Shown here in pieces: positions 13,151 to 26,424 of a stretch of 64,000 nucleotides of DNA. The DNA is from Hymenolepis diminuta (taxonomy: Eukaryota > Platyhelminthes > Cestoda > Cyclophyllidea > Hymenolepididae), in NCBI GenBank assembly GCA_900708905.1, contig CAADRB010000016.1, positions 1,307,000-1,370,999 of the forward strand. The letters run 5' to 3'. Numbering within the stretch: position 1 is the stretch's first letter; the number at the start of each line of letters is the position of its first letter. Both the position numbers and the translations under genes were made by a program. The notes below the pieces were generated by a model, which saw only the letters and a program-made list of their open reading frames with translations, did not search any database and had not been told where the DNA came from.

Positions 13151-15529
13151 AATAACTTCATTCACCAAGGAAAATTGTCTGAAAAATTTACATTAAAAAG
13201 ACAGATCCTTAACATGGAGTTGTTTTGGAAATTGATGCAGGGAATTTAAAGAGGCATTAGAGCCTGCCTACAGTTCTTCATCGATGTGACCTCTCACTAC
13301 TTTTATGAATGAATCAATGACAGTGAATGACAATGAGATATATATTCATATCGATTTTCTTCCATTACATAGCTCTAGCTTATAGAACTATGCTCAATTA
13401 TCTAATTTAATTTACAGTTTTGTAATTAAGAGGCATAATCAATCTACCTCTGCTCTCCCCAAAATCAACTATTTTGCTACCACCTTTGCCTCCTTTCTAT
13501 CTCATGATAGATGAGTTCGTAAAGCAAGAACGGGTAATAATAACAAATTTCCTCTATCCAACTTTACTTATCCTTAAGCTAGAGGCCCTCGTTCAGTAAA
13601 CTCATCAGGTAAATATATTTTTAATTTCCACTCTATTTGTCGATATTTTATATTTCTATATAAATACACACGCATTTGTAGAAATGAAGGTCGATAAAAT
13701 TGTCAAATATTATTCCAGACAAAAATTAATTCAAATGGAGCTTAAATTAAATAAATCAATCGTTTATATTATATTATAATTTAAATATCTGCTTATGTAG
13801 GCCCACTTTGTTCTATATTGCAGGTAGATTACGCCTTTCTCAAAGATAAAATTCCGAGTTAGAGGAATGATTGTAAAGTCTGATTTCAACAGCAAATTTC
13901 GAAGAACATATAACATACTCCAGTATGTATAAGCGGTGAAATCTTCATTTTTTGTATTAAAATGTTTCAGATTTTATTAGCGTTACTGAGAAACCAAAAA
14001 TGACATTTGTTTTCGATGCAGACCTTACAAATAGTTACGGTTATTACTAACAACTATCTAATTGTTCAGCGCCATCAAATATTTCACCTATTCTAACCAA
14101 TCTCCTTCGATGGCCGATGTTGTTTCACGACTTTTTAAATAAATGAAGCTGAAGTTCTCATAGACTTGGCAAGAAAGGATTTTCTTCAATCAAATATAGC
14201 ATTAGTCAGGTCTGAGGGAATGCTTTTCCGTGTTTTACGCAGTTCATGTTGTGAAGTGAAAGAGAACTAAGTGTTTTAACTCCCCTTAACAAATTGACTC
14301 GAACTTGTCTAAAGCATCAGAAGTTATGACTCATGGAAGAAAGGTGTAAATTCAAACGGTGTTGAATTAAAAGGCGGGGCGTAAAGGGAATGACTAAACG
14401 CTATCAGAAAGAACGTTTTATGTTAAATATTTTGTCCATTTGATTAAATTTAATACTGTAGATCCTATTTGGATAGGCGTACTAACTTTTGATATAAAAT
14501 GTACTAGGTAGAAGAAGGTAAATTGGAGAGCTCAGTCATGAAATCAAGATTTTTGAATAAATCTATTTAAACACTGGACAGTTCTAAGGGTGCTGCATTG
14601 AAATCTAGCTTTCAAAGGGGGAGGATGAAAACCCTTAGTAGTAGGTGGTGATTTTGAGAACGACAGTTTACATAAAAATTTTGATAATTAAAAATTCTGT
14701 GAATTTAAAATTCATCTGTTTGTAGAAGAAAGCGAATATCCGAATAGGCCAAGTTTTTAGCGCTTGTAGCGGAATTGTTTTTATCTAATGATCAGGTTTG
14801 AATGTGTTTGAGTGCCCCTTTGGAAATACTTCTCACGAAATGAAATCCTTCCCATACCAATAGAAGGCAGCTTAAACCCAAAAGGATTTACACTTTCTAA
14901 CCTCTGAGTTGAGAACATTTGCTAATGATAATTAGAATATTTTCGCTAAATACAGTTAAATATAATGAGGTCCGAAAGTTTAAATCCACGGTAAGTTTGG
15001 GTGTTAATTTGATAACCCCAAATTCCCGAAGAGTTTCAGGAGCCAAATTCATCCATAAAGTTAGAGGACTGAGTGCATATGGTAAGCCTTTTTTGAAAAT
15101 AATAACTAACTAAGAGGAAGATGATTTAGTTATAAAAAAGGGGAAATTAATTTCATCACCTGTGAAAATCTGGACTGGTTTGAAAGACATCTGTAAGTGA
15201 CTTACATTCCTTCACAGCAAAATTAAAGAATTAAAACAAGTTGTCCAATTCATTTATCATTATTCCTTCGAAAGAAATCGAAAAGAATTACTCTTAGCCA
15301 ACGATAGCAGAGGATTTATGTGCCATTAAATTTCTATCGCTTGATCAATAAAAGTAATCTCGTTTAATTAACTCATCTTTTATCTCCCTCCCAGCTGCAT
15401 CCAACCCTGTTTCTATACCGCGTTTGCTTTATGCCATTTTAAAATCACTATTCTATAATAAAAAACTTACTAAATCCTATGCTAGTTGACTTAAGTAGAG
15501 GGACGGTATCCAGGAACAACTTGTATGCT

Positions 15530-15656
15530 AATTCCTCTCCCGTTTACCAGATCATACCAGGGCAGTTGGTCACCCGCATCACTCGATGTGCGCTGATGAG
15601 CAGTGATCCCGTGAGCTCTGACTTTTCAACTGTGCACGTTGGCCACTACGTCACTA
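15530..15656 (-). repeat. tRNA-derived SINE-like repeat
   Basis: Same family as the copies at 33.4, 47.1 and 50.2 kb. On the minus strand it begins gtgacgtagtggccaacgtg (A-box-like), then a B-box-like block around the reverse complement of 15597-15616, then the family blocks near atccagtg, gaccaactgccctggt and acgggagaggaatt. A short plus-strand open frame that overlaps it is a by-product of the repeat. Confidence 0.6.
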
Positions 15657-17571
15657 GCTCTCACAATACCATACTACAACCCGTAAGAATTCTTTCTAAG
15701 AACACGTCTCAAAGCTCATTCTGAGGAAAGAGAGAAGATATTATGACGCTACTTTAATTGAAAACTGACACTCTAATGTCCCATTTTAAATAGAACAGTT
15801 AATTTAGACGGTATTCTAACCAACAGGGGAGCGGAAATGCGGATTGGGTATGTGACCTCCCTCAACAAACAGGCCTTCGAACTTATTTCTCCATTTATTA
15901 AATCTTCATTTAATTTATTTATTCACTTACTTTTATTCGTAAAGTATTCGTGAAGATAATGAATTAAAATTTTTATTTTTTATTTTGCAATAAATAATTC
16001 TGAAATGATAATATTAAAATTATTAATAAATATGGTTCTATATATTTACTTTAGTATGAAAAGGGAATAAAATAGAATAATTAAATTAATTAAATCCAGT
16101 AAAAATGATAAGTTAATCTAGAAAATATTTAAAATAGCTCTTTTGATTTAAAAAATGTATGGAAGTCGAAGTAAAAGTAATTTGTAAAAAGATTACATTT
16201 TATTGAAGTTAAATTAAATTCTTCCTTATAAAAATTCCAATTCAGACTAAAAATTGCGTGTTTTTTTTCTCATTTTCAGTTAAATTTGTTCTCTTTATAA
16301 AACTCTTTTTTTAAAAACTTATGCAACAGTTGTGATAGTGAATTGTAGTACAGTGATTCGTACTATATCCTTATCCAAGGACTATTTGCGCCTAGATACC
16401 GACTGATTTAATCGCAAGTGTCAATTGAGGAATTCATAAAACGTCCGAATTTGTGAAAAAGCGATTGCGCCACTGACGTGAATATCAATAAAAATATGAA
16501 AATTCACAATTCTTCAAAAGTCATTGCTATCAGCTGAGTTATAGACGTCCCTATTATGACCAGTTAGCGTTCCCAATCATTCATTGGCACATTCCAAGTA
16601 GTACATAGACCTCTGTCTGTTAAAAAATTTGAGAATATTTCGATTTTCATCATAAATGTCATCTCAAAAGTAAATTCTTGCCTTTCACTCATTCTCAGGT
16701 CTGAACTTGTTTGTCAAAACTAAAGCGATAGGAGTGAAATCATCTCAACTCAAGTTATTTAGAACTAAATATAATTACATATCAACTGTGTATTGTTTTT
16801 GTCATCAAACAAAGTGGGCTCAAACTCCGTTATGAATTAATGCCGGTCTAATAAAGATTGATCACAGCACGTTCTGATTAGGAATTTGACACCGTAGTCT
16901 TTGTCTTTACTAATTTACTGGTTTTGACCAATAACCAGATAGGCATAAATCTAAAGAATCTTACATTAAGTTGACAACCGTATTGATGAGATAGTTTTTA
17001 AGAGATAATACACAGATTTGGTAATAAGAACATGGCTGTTACTCAAATAAGATCCATCATTTCTAAGACCTTCGTCTCATCTTCAATTAAATAATAACAT
17101 GCATTCCGAGGTACGAAACTTACAATACAAAATCCCTTCAACTGTAATCTAGTCTTGACGGAGCAAAGGTGCTTAAAGATAGGACACTTCTGACACGGAA
17201 ATCAGAGGAAATACGTTACCTCTAAGAAAAATTTTTCTAGTAAATTCTCAAAGTCTTAAAAAATTGATTAAAAATTATTAAACTTAAAACTGTATAAAGA
17301 AATAAGAGGAGTGAATCGAGACACCTAATTTCACCATATTCTATTTTCATCCGGTATGAAAGTAATACGGGAATAAACAATCACAAAATCCACTTGCACA
17401 CTAAATACGGATTCAGGACTTTCAATAATGGTCAACTAAAGTCCTGTTTCTATAAATTATTGACTTTCTGTATCCGAATGAATCCAAAGATGAATTGATT
17501 CCTTCCACCTGTCCCTTAATAAATTATGGTTTCCAGGACCATCCTGGCCGAGAAAAGGGAATAATAATCCC

Positions 17572-17588
17572 NNNNNNNNNNNNNNNNN
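17572..17588. other. Assembly gap (17 N)
   Basis: Seventeen N positions flanked by C-runs (cc before, cccctccccc after). The gap most likely covers an unresolved C-homopolymer rather than a large missing segment. Confidence 0.95.
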
Positions 17589-20424
17589 CCCCTCCCCCTA
17601 TTAGTGACATAATTCAGACTCCCAGAGAAATAAATCGCTTGCTCGCAATGGCCGTAGGCATTTATCTTTCGTTGTGTTGCATTTTGCGTTGTCATGATAT
17701 CAGGGTCGCCATGATTCATGCCCAATTATGTCCAGATTTCAGGTTTTAAATCATCTGATTCATCTCCACTCTTATTCCTTCATATGAATCACATCAAATA
17801 TGCTCGTACCCACCATGTAATACGTATCTGTAGTAGTGAGATGATGTTAGATTGGCTCATATGTGCCCCGGCGTTCCTATACGAGTGTAAGCAGCATGTG
17901 GAATACTTATTAAGAGATAATTTAAGTACTTTGAATTAGTTATTCAAACTTTCTAAATAAAATAATTGTCATATTCAACAAATACTACATACTTGAGCCT
18001 GTGCTATATTAAAATTGAGCCAGTCCTTTTCATCTACCAGTATTTTGACCACTGGAGAAATAAAACATGCTTTTGGAGAGTTTGACAAACCATTCAGTCT
18101 AATTAATTACTCAGTGAGCTTTGGACAGCGCTCATTGGGAATTCACTTGGGATTCAGAAATTCGGACATGGAAATATTTTAAATAAAGTAGTGAACTAGG
18201 CACAAGAAGCAAAAGGTCTACAACCTGAACCCAGATTTAAATTCTGAAAGACTCTTGGTGTCCTGGATTTTTCCTATCCTAACCCATACTGTACTGTTTT
18301 AATGCTCCCTGAGTTCATATGGTTGCCTGGATATAAAGTTGCATATTGTTCTTCTATCGTGGGTAATAACTAATCAAATAGATATCTAAAAAAGAGAAAT
18401 TGACAGGAGCGCATTAAAATACCGATGAATACGAGTGACTAGAATGAGAAGTTTGATAACAAATTATAAAACGTTCACCCATGTATTAATAGCCGCAGGA
18501 AATTTACTTTCGATTCCAATTCTAAGGCATTGGAATAGTTAAAAATCGTGCTACAATATCGACGCATTATGAAGTTTGGAAACAAATTATTCAAGAGTAA
18601 AAATGTGGATGGATCATTTGTGGAACTACATGTTTTTATCGAAGCCGCGAACCCCTAAGAATTTTCATGCGAAATTCAAGGCTAAAGGCTCCATGTCGAA
18701 GTTCCGAAATGTTTAGGTAACAGCATTCTGGTATCATCCTGCTATCTGGGTCATCGGTCAAAAATGGGTTGGCTTATAGCAACTAACGGCTCCATGATCC
18801 ATAAGAAGGGAGTTACACCACTTCCAAATCTTTTTAAATTAATCAGTTCGGGTATATAGCCTCTTCTGAATTCGGAAAAATTTAGATTGGATAAATACGA
18901 ACCTTTGCACTTGAAAATTATCACCCACCGCATTTTTTATCCACTTGTCACTAAAGCTAATCTCCTAGTTAATGTTTCAAAAAATCTGAAGGATAAAGAG
19001 GTCTTAATCGCAACTGGAGCTTTATTGACATCATGGCCTGAGAACTGAATTCCTCAAATTGAATCGTAATCTTCTTTCGGTTATTATAATATGTACTCCT
19101 GTTCAAATATTATCTCTGACATAATCTTTTGTTTAAAGAAACCATACAAGTCACAAGAATGAATGGTTATGCACAACTTAATCCAAAGTTTCTCAAAATA
19201 TGCGTGTCGTTGTCAAGTTCCGCTTTATAGAGGCAAACATGATTTTTAATTATTTTTCAAGTTGTAAAATAAGGAAGTTGTTTCTCAGTCATCCTTATTA
19301 ATTATGCATCAATATCAGGAAACATCTTGAATAGACGTCCAGTTATTTGGACGGCCTAAAATCAACTCAACCCCATTAACGTGGCAAGTTGCCTAAGCAG
19401 TAATTCAGGCACCTTAATTATTAATAAGAAATCGCGAACTTGACTCAAGATACTCTTTTTTGATCTGATAATTAGGCTTTTTATCAGTGCACTGTCGATT
19501 AAGGAAGATATAATTTCGTAGGTGATTTTATTAAATAAAGTAAGTTTGCAATCCACTATCAACATTTTCGCGTCAAGAAAATCCGGCTTGTTGAAAACGA
19601 TGTAAAGAAAATCAAAGAGGCTGAATGTCGACAGATTTAGAGTAAAGTTAAAATGCTGGCGTTGCTTTGATTGGATGTGTCAATAATAGGAAGTATTATG
19701 ATATGACTTTAAATATAATCACAGTGTTATACATTAGTACACCGAGAGGTGACCATAATGGTTTTTAAATTTGTTTGACGCTTAGGGTCAATTACAATCA
19801 ATAACAATAAACTTAGTAATTTATGTGTCACTTTGAGCTCTACTAAGTTAAAAACTTCAGCTATCACAGCTTTGCAATGTTTGTATCTCACTTAAAGATC
19901 GTATTCTAAGGTCATGTAAACTGTCTAATGTCATGCAAGATCACTCTCAATGTCGGGAAGGAAAAATGATTTAAAGCCACAAATAAACAACTGGTCAATA
20001 AGTATTGAAAATCGTGGATAAGAATTAGCATAAATATCCAGGTTAAGAATCCTGAAATTGAACTTTTGGAAAGTGAACTACTCATTAAATAAGTATTGCA
20101 CGACATGGATCCAAAACTCAAATGAAGTAAGTGACATTGCCCTGATCATCTCTTCGATCGCCTCTCCTTTATCAAATACTGAACTTACTGTTCAACTATT
20201 TCAGTTGTTTCCTCCTATTTACCAATGATATCCGCTTCCCTTTGAGAGACATTCGTCGTGATTAAATAAAAATATATCGAATGATTACACGTAGCACTAA
20301 ATCAATCATGAATATCCGCAGTAAAACAAAAAATTTTCATTTTTTAATTGTGGAAAGCGATTGACATCGAAAAACAAATAGTCAATGGGAGAAATCAAAA
20401 AGATATAGGGAACAGTGTCAAGGT

Positions 20425-20640
20425 ATCAAAAAATCTCAATTTGATTTTTGTACTCAAGTTGTACAATATCTACCAGATGGGCAGTTCAGGTTCCAAAATT
20501 CAAATTTCACGATTCCGTCTCCTGGAGTGCAACAAATACTTATCTGCGATATTCAGTGCTTATTAGCCGGAATTATGTAATCAGGATGCATTGGTCTTGC
20601 CGCTTCACTCCATGGTTGAGAATGCAAATGGTCTCATGAG
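20425..20640 (+). repeat. Dispersed repeat family B, longest clear copy
   Basis: This copy carries the ordered blocks ttgtacaatatctaccag, ttccaaaattcaaatttcac, attcagtgcttatt and ttggtcttgccgcttca. The same blocks in the same order recur at 24.2, 24.9, 33.8 and 34.6 kb on the plus strand and at 26.3 and 54.9 kb on the minus strand. The two overlapping open frames here (72 and 63 codons) are products of the repeat, not genes. The class is unknown; I see no terminal repeat or transposase. Confidence 0.65.
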
Positions 20641-22769
20641 ACACTCAACAACTTACAGTTTTAGTAGAGAAGAGGTGAAATTGCTAAACATTTTAAGTGG
20701 TTCAAGAGATAATTTTACTTCGCTAACTGCACTTTAGCTATGAATTGGAAGGTTTGACCTGGTTCAGTTCCAAATGTGCAAATTTTTGCCCTTTAGGAAA
20801 ATTAACACTACTTTACAAAATATGTGGCTTTGGGAAATCCCAGAAATAAAAATATGCCTTCGTGAAATACTGTCATTCAATGGTATTTTTTTAATTAAGT
20901 AGTCTGTAAGCGAGATCTTACTCATCTTAGTTAATAGTTTTGAATATCACGAGGCGGTAAGAACTTGATAATAGGGTAAAAAGTGCGCCTTCGCCCTTAA
21001 TCAACTCTACTTTTCAAATTCAAATTCTCTAAGTTTCAAGAGCTTTCCAAGTTTACTAACAGCTTAGCTATTAAGGTTAGATTAAATGGATAAAATCTAC
21101 CAATCTTCTCCATTTAAGATATTACTAGAAGATATATTCTGATCCGATGAGCAAATTAGATCTTATAATGTCCACAATATGCTTAGCAGGCACTAGTGTA
21201 ACGATAACCTTTTAATTTGTGGCTGGTATAAAAGAACCGATTCAGATGATTCATTCGACCTCTACTGTTTATACATTCACATTGATGAATGACAGTTCCA
21301 CGACGAGCAACAACCTTTCATGCTAGTTGCATCAAATGTCGTTGGCGCCGTCTTGGTAAATGATGTGGGATGACATTTAAAAGGGCTGATTCGGCGTTTT
21401 TCGCTGACTGTGCACACTGTCGACAATCATTAACCCATTAGGCGTTACTGCCATATAGGCTTAGGGTTGGGAAATTTCCTCCAACAATGTACGTCGTTTC
21501 GCATTGACGTAGCACAATGTTGTCTCGGCCTCCTTCAAGAAAGTGATCGGGCAAGTGAAAAGTCATCTAAATATCGTAAAGCTATATTTAGAACAGGATA
21601 GAGTAGGAAAATTTAATTCATCTTCAGTAGCGTATTTATTATTTCTTAAGGGTCAAATTATGAAACATAATGTGGATGCGCATTTAAAAAATTTTTCGGA
21701 CTTGACAATAGATCAAAGCAGTGAGAATCGACATTCTGAATGAAAATCACCTATTTTCAAATCCTCCACAAACAAGAAAACACTTAAACTAAAAATTTAA
21801 ACAAAATTTTGTTTAGAAAACTTATAGATAGATTAGAAATGAATAAACCGCTTGAGAATCAGTATTCGCACATATAGGTGCACTAAATATTATACGGTTC
21901 ACGAAGTAATACCACCTAAAATTTGGAAATCATTTTCAAAATTCTATTATTTCTCGATTAAGTGGTGTATTCCCTATTTTAATTGATGCTAATTATTTAA
22001 ATTTTGATGAATTTTAATAGTTTAATAATTAAGTAAATCAGATCTTTTAAAGGCGTTAGGGAGATAAAACCGAAATCTTCAACAGGAAAAGGAAAAGACC
22101 TCGTCTTAAATTAATTTCCTAATTTTGTATTTATTTGATATTCTGGAATTCATCGTGGTTATAGAAGATTTAAAGGTCTACTCCATTTTCAAAAATTTAC
22201 TCAAACTGCTAGCAGAAAAGGCTGTTGTGTATCATATCATCGTGAAATTCAAAACTGGGAAATTTAAAGTCACAAAGAACAGTTTCACCTTTTTATAATA
22301 AACTATCGCTTTATTTTTAAAATAGTTTATTGGTGTTAAATTTGCCATTATTTGTAATGAATACTTTGCATATATTTAAAAAATACGGTATGTTTAAATC
22401 TAAATTATTCGTTTAAATGTTACGAGATTTCGTACCTCTCTAATAGATACAATTGACCATTCATAATGATTTCATTCATTGAATATGCAACGGTGGGTTT
22501 CGAATAATATTTAGGCAGACTTGCAGATTTAGCAAAAACGTCTAATCTTTGGTGAATTAGACCGCAGACCGCAGACCATAAAGGGCACCAGACATAATCA
22601 ATCAAAATTGGAGTAATATCTGTCAACCAACCAAATTATGAAGCGGTTTTTCTTCGTTAAGACTGAGGAGTAAGTTATTTTTTTGAGCCCACCGGAGGAT
22701 TTTTCTGGCACTCATACTAGGCAGAAAGAGGATATTATGAGAATTCTTTCGTTGGAAAAGTTTTATTGT

Positions 22770-22880
22770 GCCATCCATCCTTTAATTAGCATTGGCCACT
22801 GCCATTGGTCATTCTGCCCACTGCGCTGATGGGACTTGTGTCCGTAATCCCTGAAGTGGGCATGTTGGTTCTGACCATGT
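22770..22880 (-). repeat. SINE-like repeat, very degenerate
   Basis: This stretch shows blocks in the order of the SINE family on the minus strand (ggtcagaaccaacatgcccac near the promoter end, then atgaccaatggcagtgg). The match is weak and the boundaries are approximate. Confidence 0.35.
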
Positions 22881-24209
22881 AATATTTAAATTTCCCGAAG
22901 TTATTTGAAATTGAATAATTTCTAGGAATTAATTTCAATTCTTTTCCTTAAACCTCTTCTTTAGTGGTACTGTTAATTACCTTTACCTTAGTGGAATTAG
23001 GTCTAATCTGATATCTTGATTGGCAGAGAGATGCACCAAAATCGCTACAAACACGGTGCGCTACAAGTTAAATATAAAGAACGCTACCAATATCTCCAGA
23101 CGACTGTTTGATTTATTAGTCGGTGGCCATAGTGGTTATTGTGAATTAAAATTAGGAAAAGAAATATGATGTTTTAGGCATAACCACGGAAATTAGAAGA
23201 AAGTGGAATAATATGAAGAATCTTGCTTTATTTGGCCTCAAAGAGTCCTCCTCAATCTTTGAGATTTAGTAGCAATTCCTATTGAGAAATAACATTCGTT
23301 TGAAATTTTAAACCCTCCATATTTTATACTCTGGTAAACATGAGCCGTGAAAATTGAATTTAAGGTCAATGTATTCAAAATATCGGGGAAATAAAATGAT
23401 AATTTTACATATTTTCATCAAATTTTTTGCCCTTAAAACCATTATTAAGATTTTAGATGATAATTTTTAACATAATAGATCCTTATTACTCCCATACACA
23501 TATAATTCATGCTTCCATTTCACAAAAAAGGCAAATAAAAATTTGTCGATGTTCAAAAGAAGTAGAAAATTAATAAATATTTGATTGTCCGAGTATTTTA
23601 ACTTTCAAAATAGTCGCCATTAGAGATACTGTACAGTCAAACGCCAAAAATGAATATTTCAATCTAAAACTTAATGTTTCTTTACTCTAAGAGATAAGTG
23701 TCCTAACTTTCTTACTCCTCTACAATAATTTGCTATTCCTTGCTGAAGTCAATATAATTGCTTTGTTTATGATAAAACAAAGAACTGGATAATTACTAAT
23801 AGTCAAAATATCTTTCACATAATACGGTTTTAGAACAAAGCTACTTTTTAAATTACACTTTTAAGCTGACATCCTTTTGTTTGCAGGTAAAACACCCGCA
23901 CAGAGGTAATCACTCCAGGTTGAATTTCCTGGTGGTTTTGCGAAGATTCTTCCCAGGTTTATTGCTGGATATCTGCCTCTATTCTAATCAGCTAAGTAGT
24001 ATTTGAGTCATTCCAACATGAACTTTTTCCAACTATTTATGGTATCATTCAAATTTGATTTGCTATTATATTATACCCACAACAAGACAAAGTGTTCTAC
24101 ACCGCTTCTTTGTGGGAAAAAATAGGCATCGATTAACAGTAGGTCAAATAAGTGAAAAAGGAGAGAGGATCAAAAAGCTAAATTTAAACAAATCTCACTT
24201 ACTTCGATT

Positions 24210-24350
24210 TATTTACTCAGTGGATATTTCACACACGGGAATCTAACTTTCATGATTCGTCTTCGGGATTACGGAGCAAATTCTTGTCCCCGGTATATAC
24301 AGTGCTTATTGAGGGGCTGATTTTATTGTGCTTGTTGGTCCATTTTCCCA
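24210..24350 (+). repeat. Dispersed repeat family B copy
   Basis: It contains gattcgtcttcgggatt, tacagtgcttattg and ttgttggtcc in the family order seen at 20.4 kb. It is degenerate and probably truncated at its 5' end. Confidence 0.5.
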
Positions 24351-24934
24351 CATAACATAACAAAAGTTTGATGATCTTAGCGCAGCAAAATTGAGATATC
24401 TAACTACTAAATTTAAACCTGTGTATATATTTAGCACCTTTTCATTACAAGAAAATGATAAATTTGCCAATCTACTTAAGAAAGAGGCCGCATAATTTAG
24501 TGGCTGTCAAAAATGTCAGTTAAAAAGATTCATTAGAGTTATTAGTTATCTCGGAATTTAAGCACTACCTCAAACGGTCTTTATACCAGTTAGGACGTAA
24601 AATCTTCTAGACAATTCATGAAGAATGATGGATCTGGAACTAATAATTTTCGACAAATTAAACGTTGACAAGGAAAATTCAAATAGTACTCAAATGATCA
24701 AAGTCTACTGAAATTTATACCACTAAGAATCATTCTTCCTACCAAGTCACGGATGTAATAATTTAGCTCACATTAAAGGTCCTACTTTTCCAAATTTAGT
24801 CAAACAACATTTCATTTGAGAACAGATATGGTAATCTGATGCCACACTAATGATAAGATCGCATCCTAATATCCCTTTTGTTGTGCAGTAACAAAGTTTA
24901 CTATTTTAATTATGGTAAGGTAAGAGAGAGCCTT

Positions 24935-25085
24935 CATTTGATTTTTGATTTGAGGTTTGAAATATTTGCTCAATGGGCTGTTCACGTTTCAAAACTGAAA
25001 TACCATAATTGGACTGGAACAGATGCTTGTGCACGACGTTCAGAGCTTATTGAATCTTACTGGTCTTACCGTTTCATTTCATCTT
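24935..25085 (+). repeat. Dispersed repeat family B copy
   Basis: Blocks tgggctgttcacgtttcaaa, acgttcagagcttattga and tggtcttaccgtttcattt align in order with the copies at 20.4 and 54.9 kb. The small open frame across it is incidental. Confidence 0.6.
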
Positions 25086-26279
25086 TTTTTTGAGAAATTA
25101 AAATAATTTAACCTGATATTCGACAGTCTAGAGTTTTAACATGGCAAAGATGAGATAGATAGACATTTTAAATTAGCAGAGCTCCGTAAGCTGTGTTCGC
25201 TCGAGGTAGATGTACATATCTTAATATTATGTGGGAGCAGACAATACTGATCAACATTCACTTTGTAGTACGATCAGACTCACCATTAAATGATAAATAA
25301 ATAAATATTAATAGGAATAGCGGTTTTTATATTAAATAATCATTGAGGTTATTGACTATTTTAAGATAAAATAGTTCCATGCAGAGCTAGTTGAATTACG
25401 TCAGGGTCTGAAAGAAACTGCCAAATCATCTGAAAACTTTATGAAGAGGATAAAAATAACACACACTTTCCATCAGGAAACGGTTTTTTTCCAAATTAGA
25501 TGACAAATTAAATTACAATTTAATGATTGCGTGACCAGTTATCCCTTTCAATCTTTTAATTCAGTTCCTTAAATCGTTTTAATTTAAATAATTTTGTACT
25601 TTCATTTAGTGAATTAGTTAAAACAAATGTCTCGATGTGTTAAAGTCTGGACTTTGAAACCACTATCTAAATAGCGAATATGAAATGTTTAAAATTTTTA
25701 CAAATCTGAGCTGATCAACACCACCTCTAAGGTCTCTGGTGTAAAGCTTTCAGATATCAGTCAAACTGATGAATGATAATAAATCATTCTGAAGCCCACT
25801 CAGTACCTCTCTTGGAAAGAGAAATTAGATCTGGTATTTGAATGGGAAATCTTTATGATCTATTACTAGCACTAACCTTTAAGATTAATCATTCTAATCA
25901 GCCCACAACCCTTGACCCCTAAACCATCCGCGATAATATCGGTTGGTAACTTAGACCGCAATGATTAACCAAATAATATTTAAATTTCATTAATGAAATA
26001 ATGACGACTTTTTAGGATAATCGAAATACAATTGTATCGGTTGTCAAGGGAATTTGATCAGGAAATCACCGATGAAAATTCGAAAAAAAGGCATCAACAA
26101 GTCAATATTTTTTTCAAAATCTTCCCCAGTCTCTAATTAATTGCCAAATTAAGACTGAATTAATTGAAGGCGTGTGCAAAAGCTTAAAATTAGTATTCTT
26201 GAATGCTATGCAATGTTAAAATCTTAAGCTCCGAATGTCAATAAGGGCAAGAAATAATAGACAAACCTTTGCTTCAATA

Positions 26280-26410
26280 CAGGGAATGAACCATGAAATT
26301 CGAATTTTGGTACTTGAGGTATCCATTTAGTGAATACTGTACAACCCGATTGCGATGGTCAAATGAAGTAGGGCTCTTTGATGCCTTGACGTTACCCTCA
26401 GCATCTTTCT
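26280..26410 (-). repeat. Dispersed repeat family B copy
   Basis: The plus-strand text (gaaattcgaattttgg, then ccatttagtgaatactgtac, then gctctttgatgcc) matches the plus-strand text of the 54.9 kb copy block by block. It is therefore a minus-oriented copy of the family. Confidence 0.65.
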
Positions 26411-26413
26411 GAT

Positions 26414-26424
26414 CCCCCCCCCCC
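26414..26424. repeat. C-homopolymer (11 nt)
   Basis: An uninterrupted run of eleven C, directly after a family B repeat copy. Both assembly gaps of the window also border C-runs. Confidence 0.9.
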
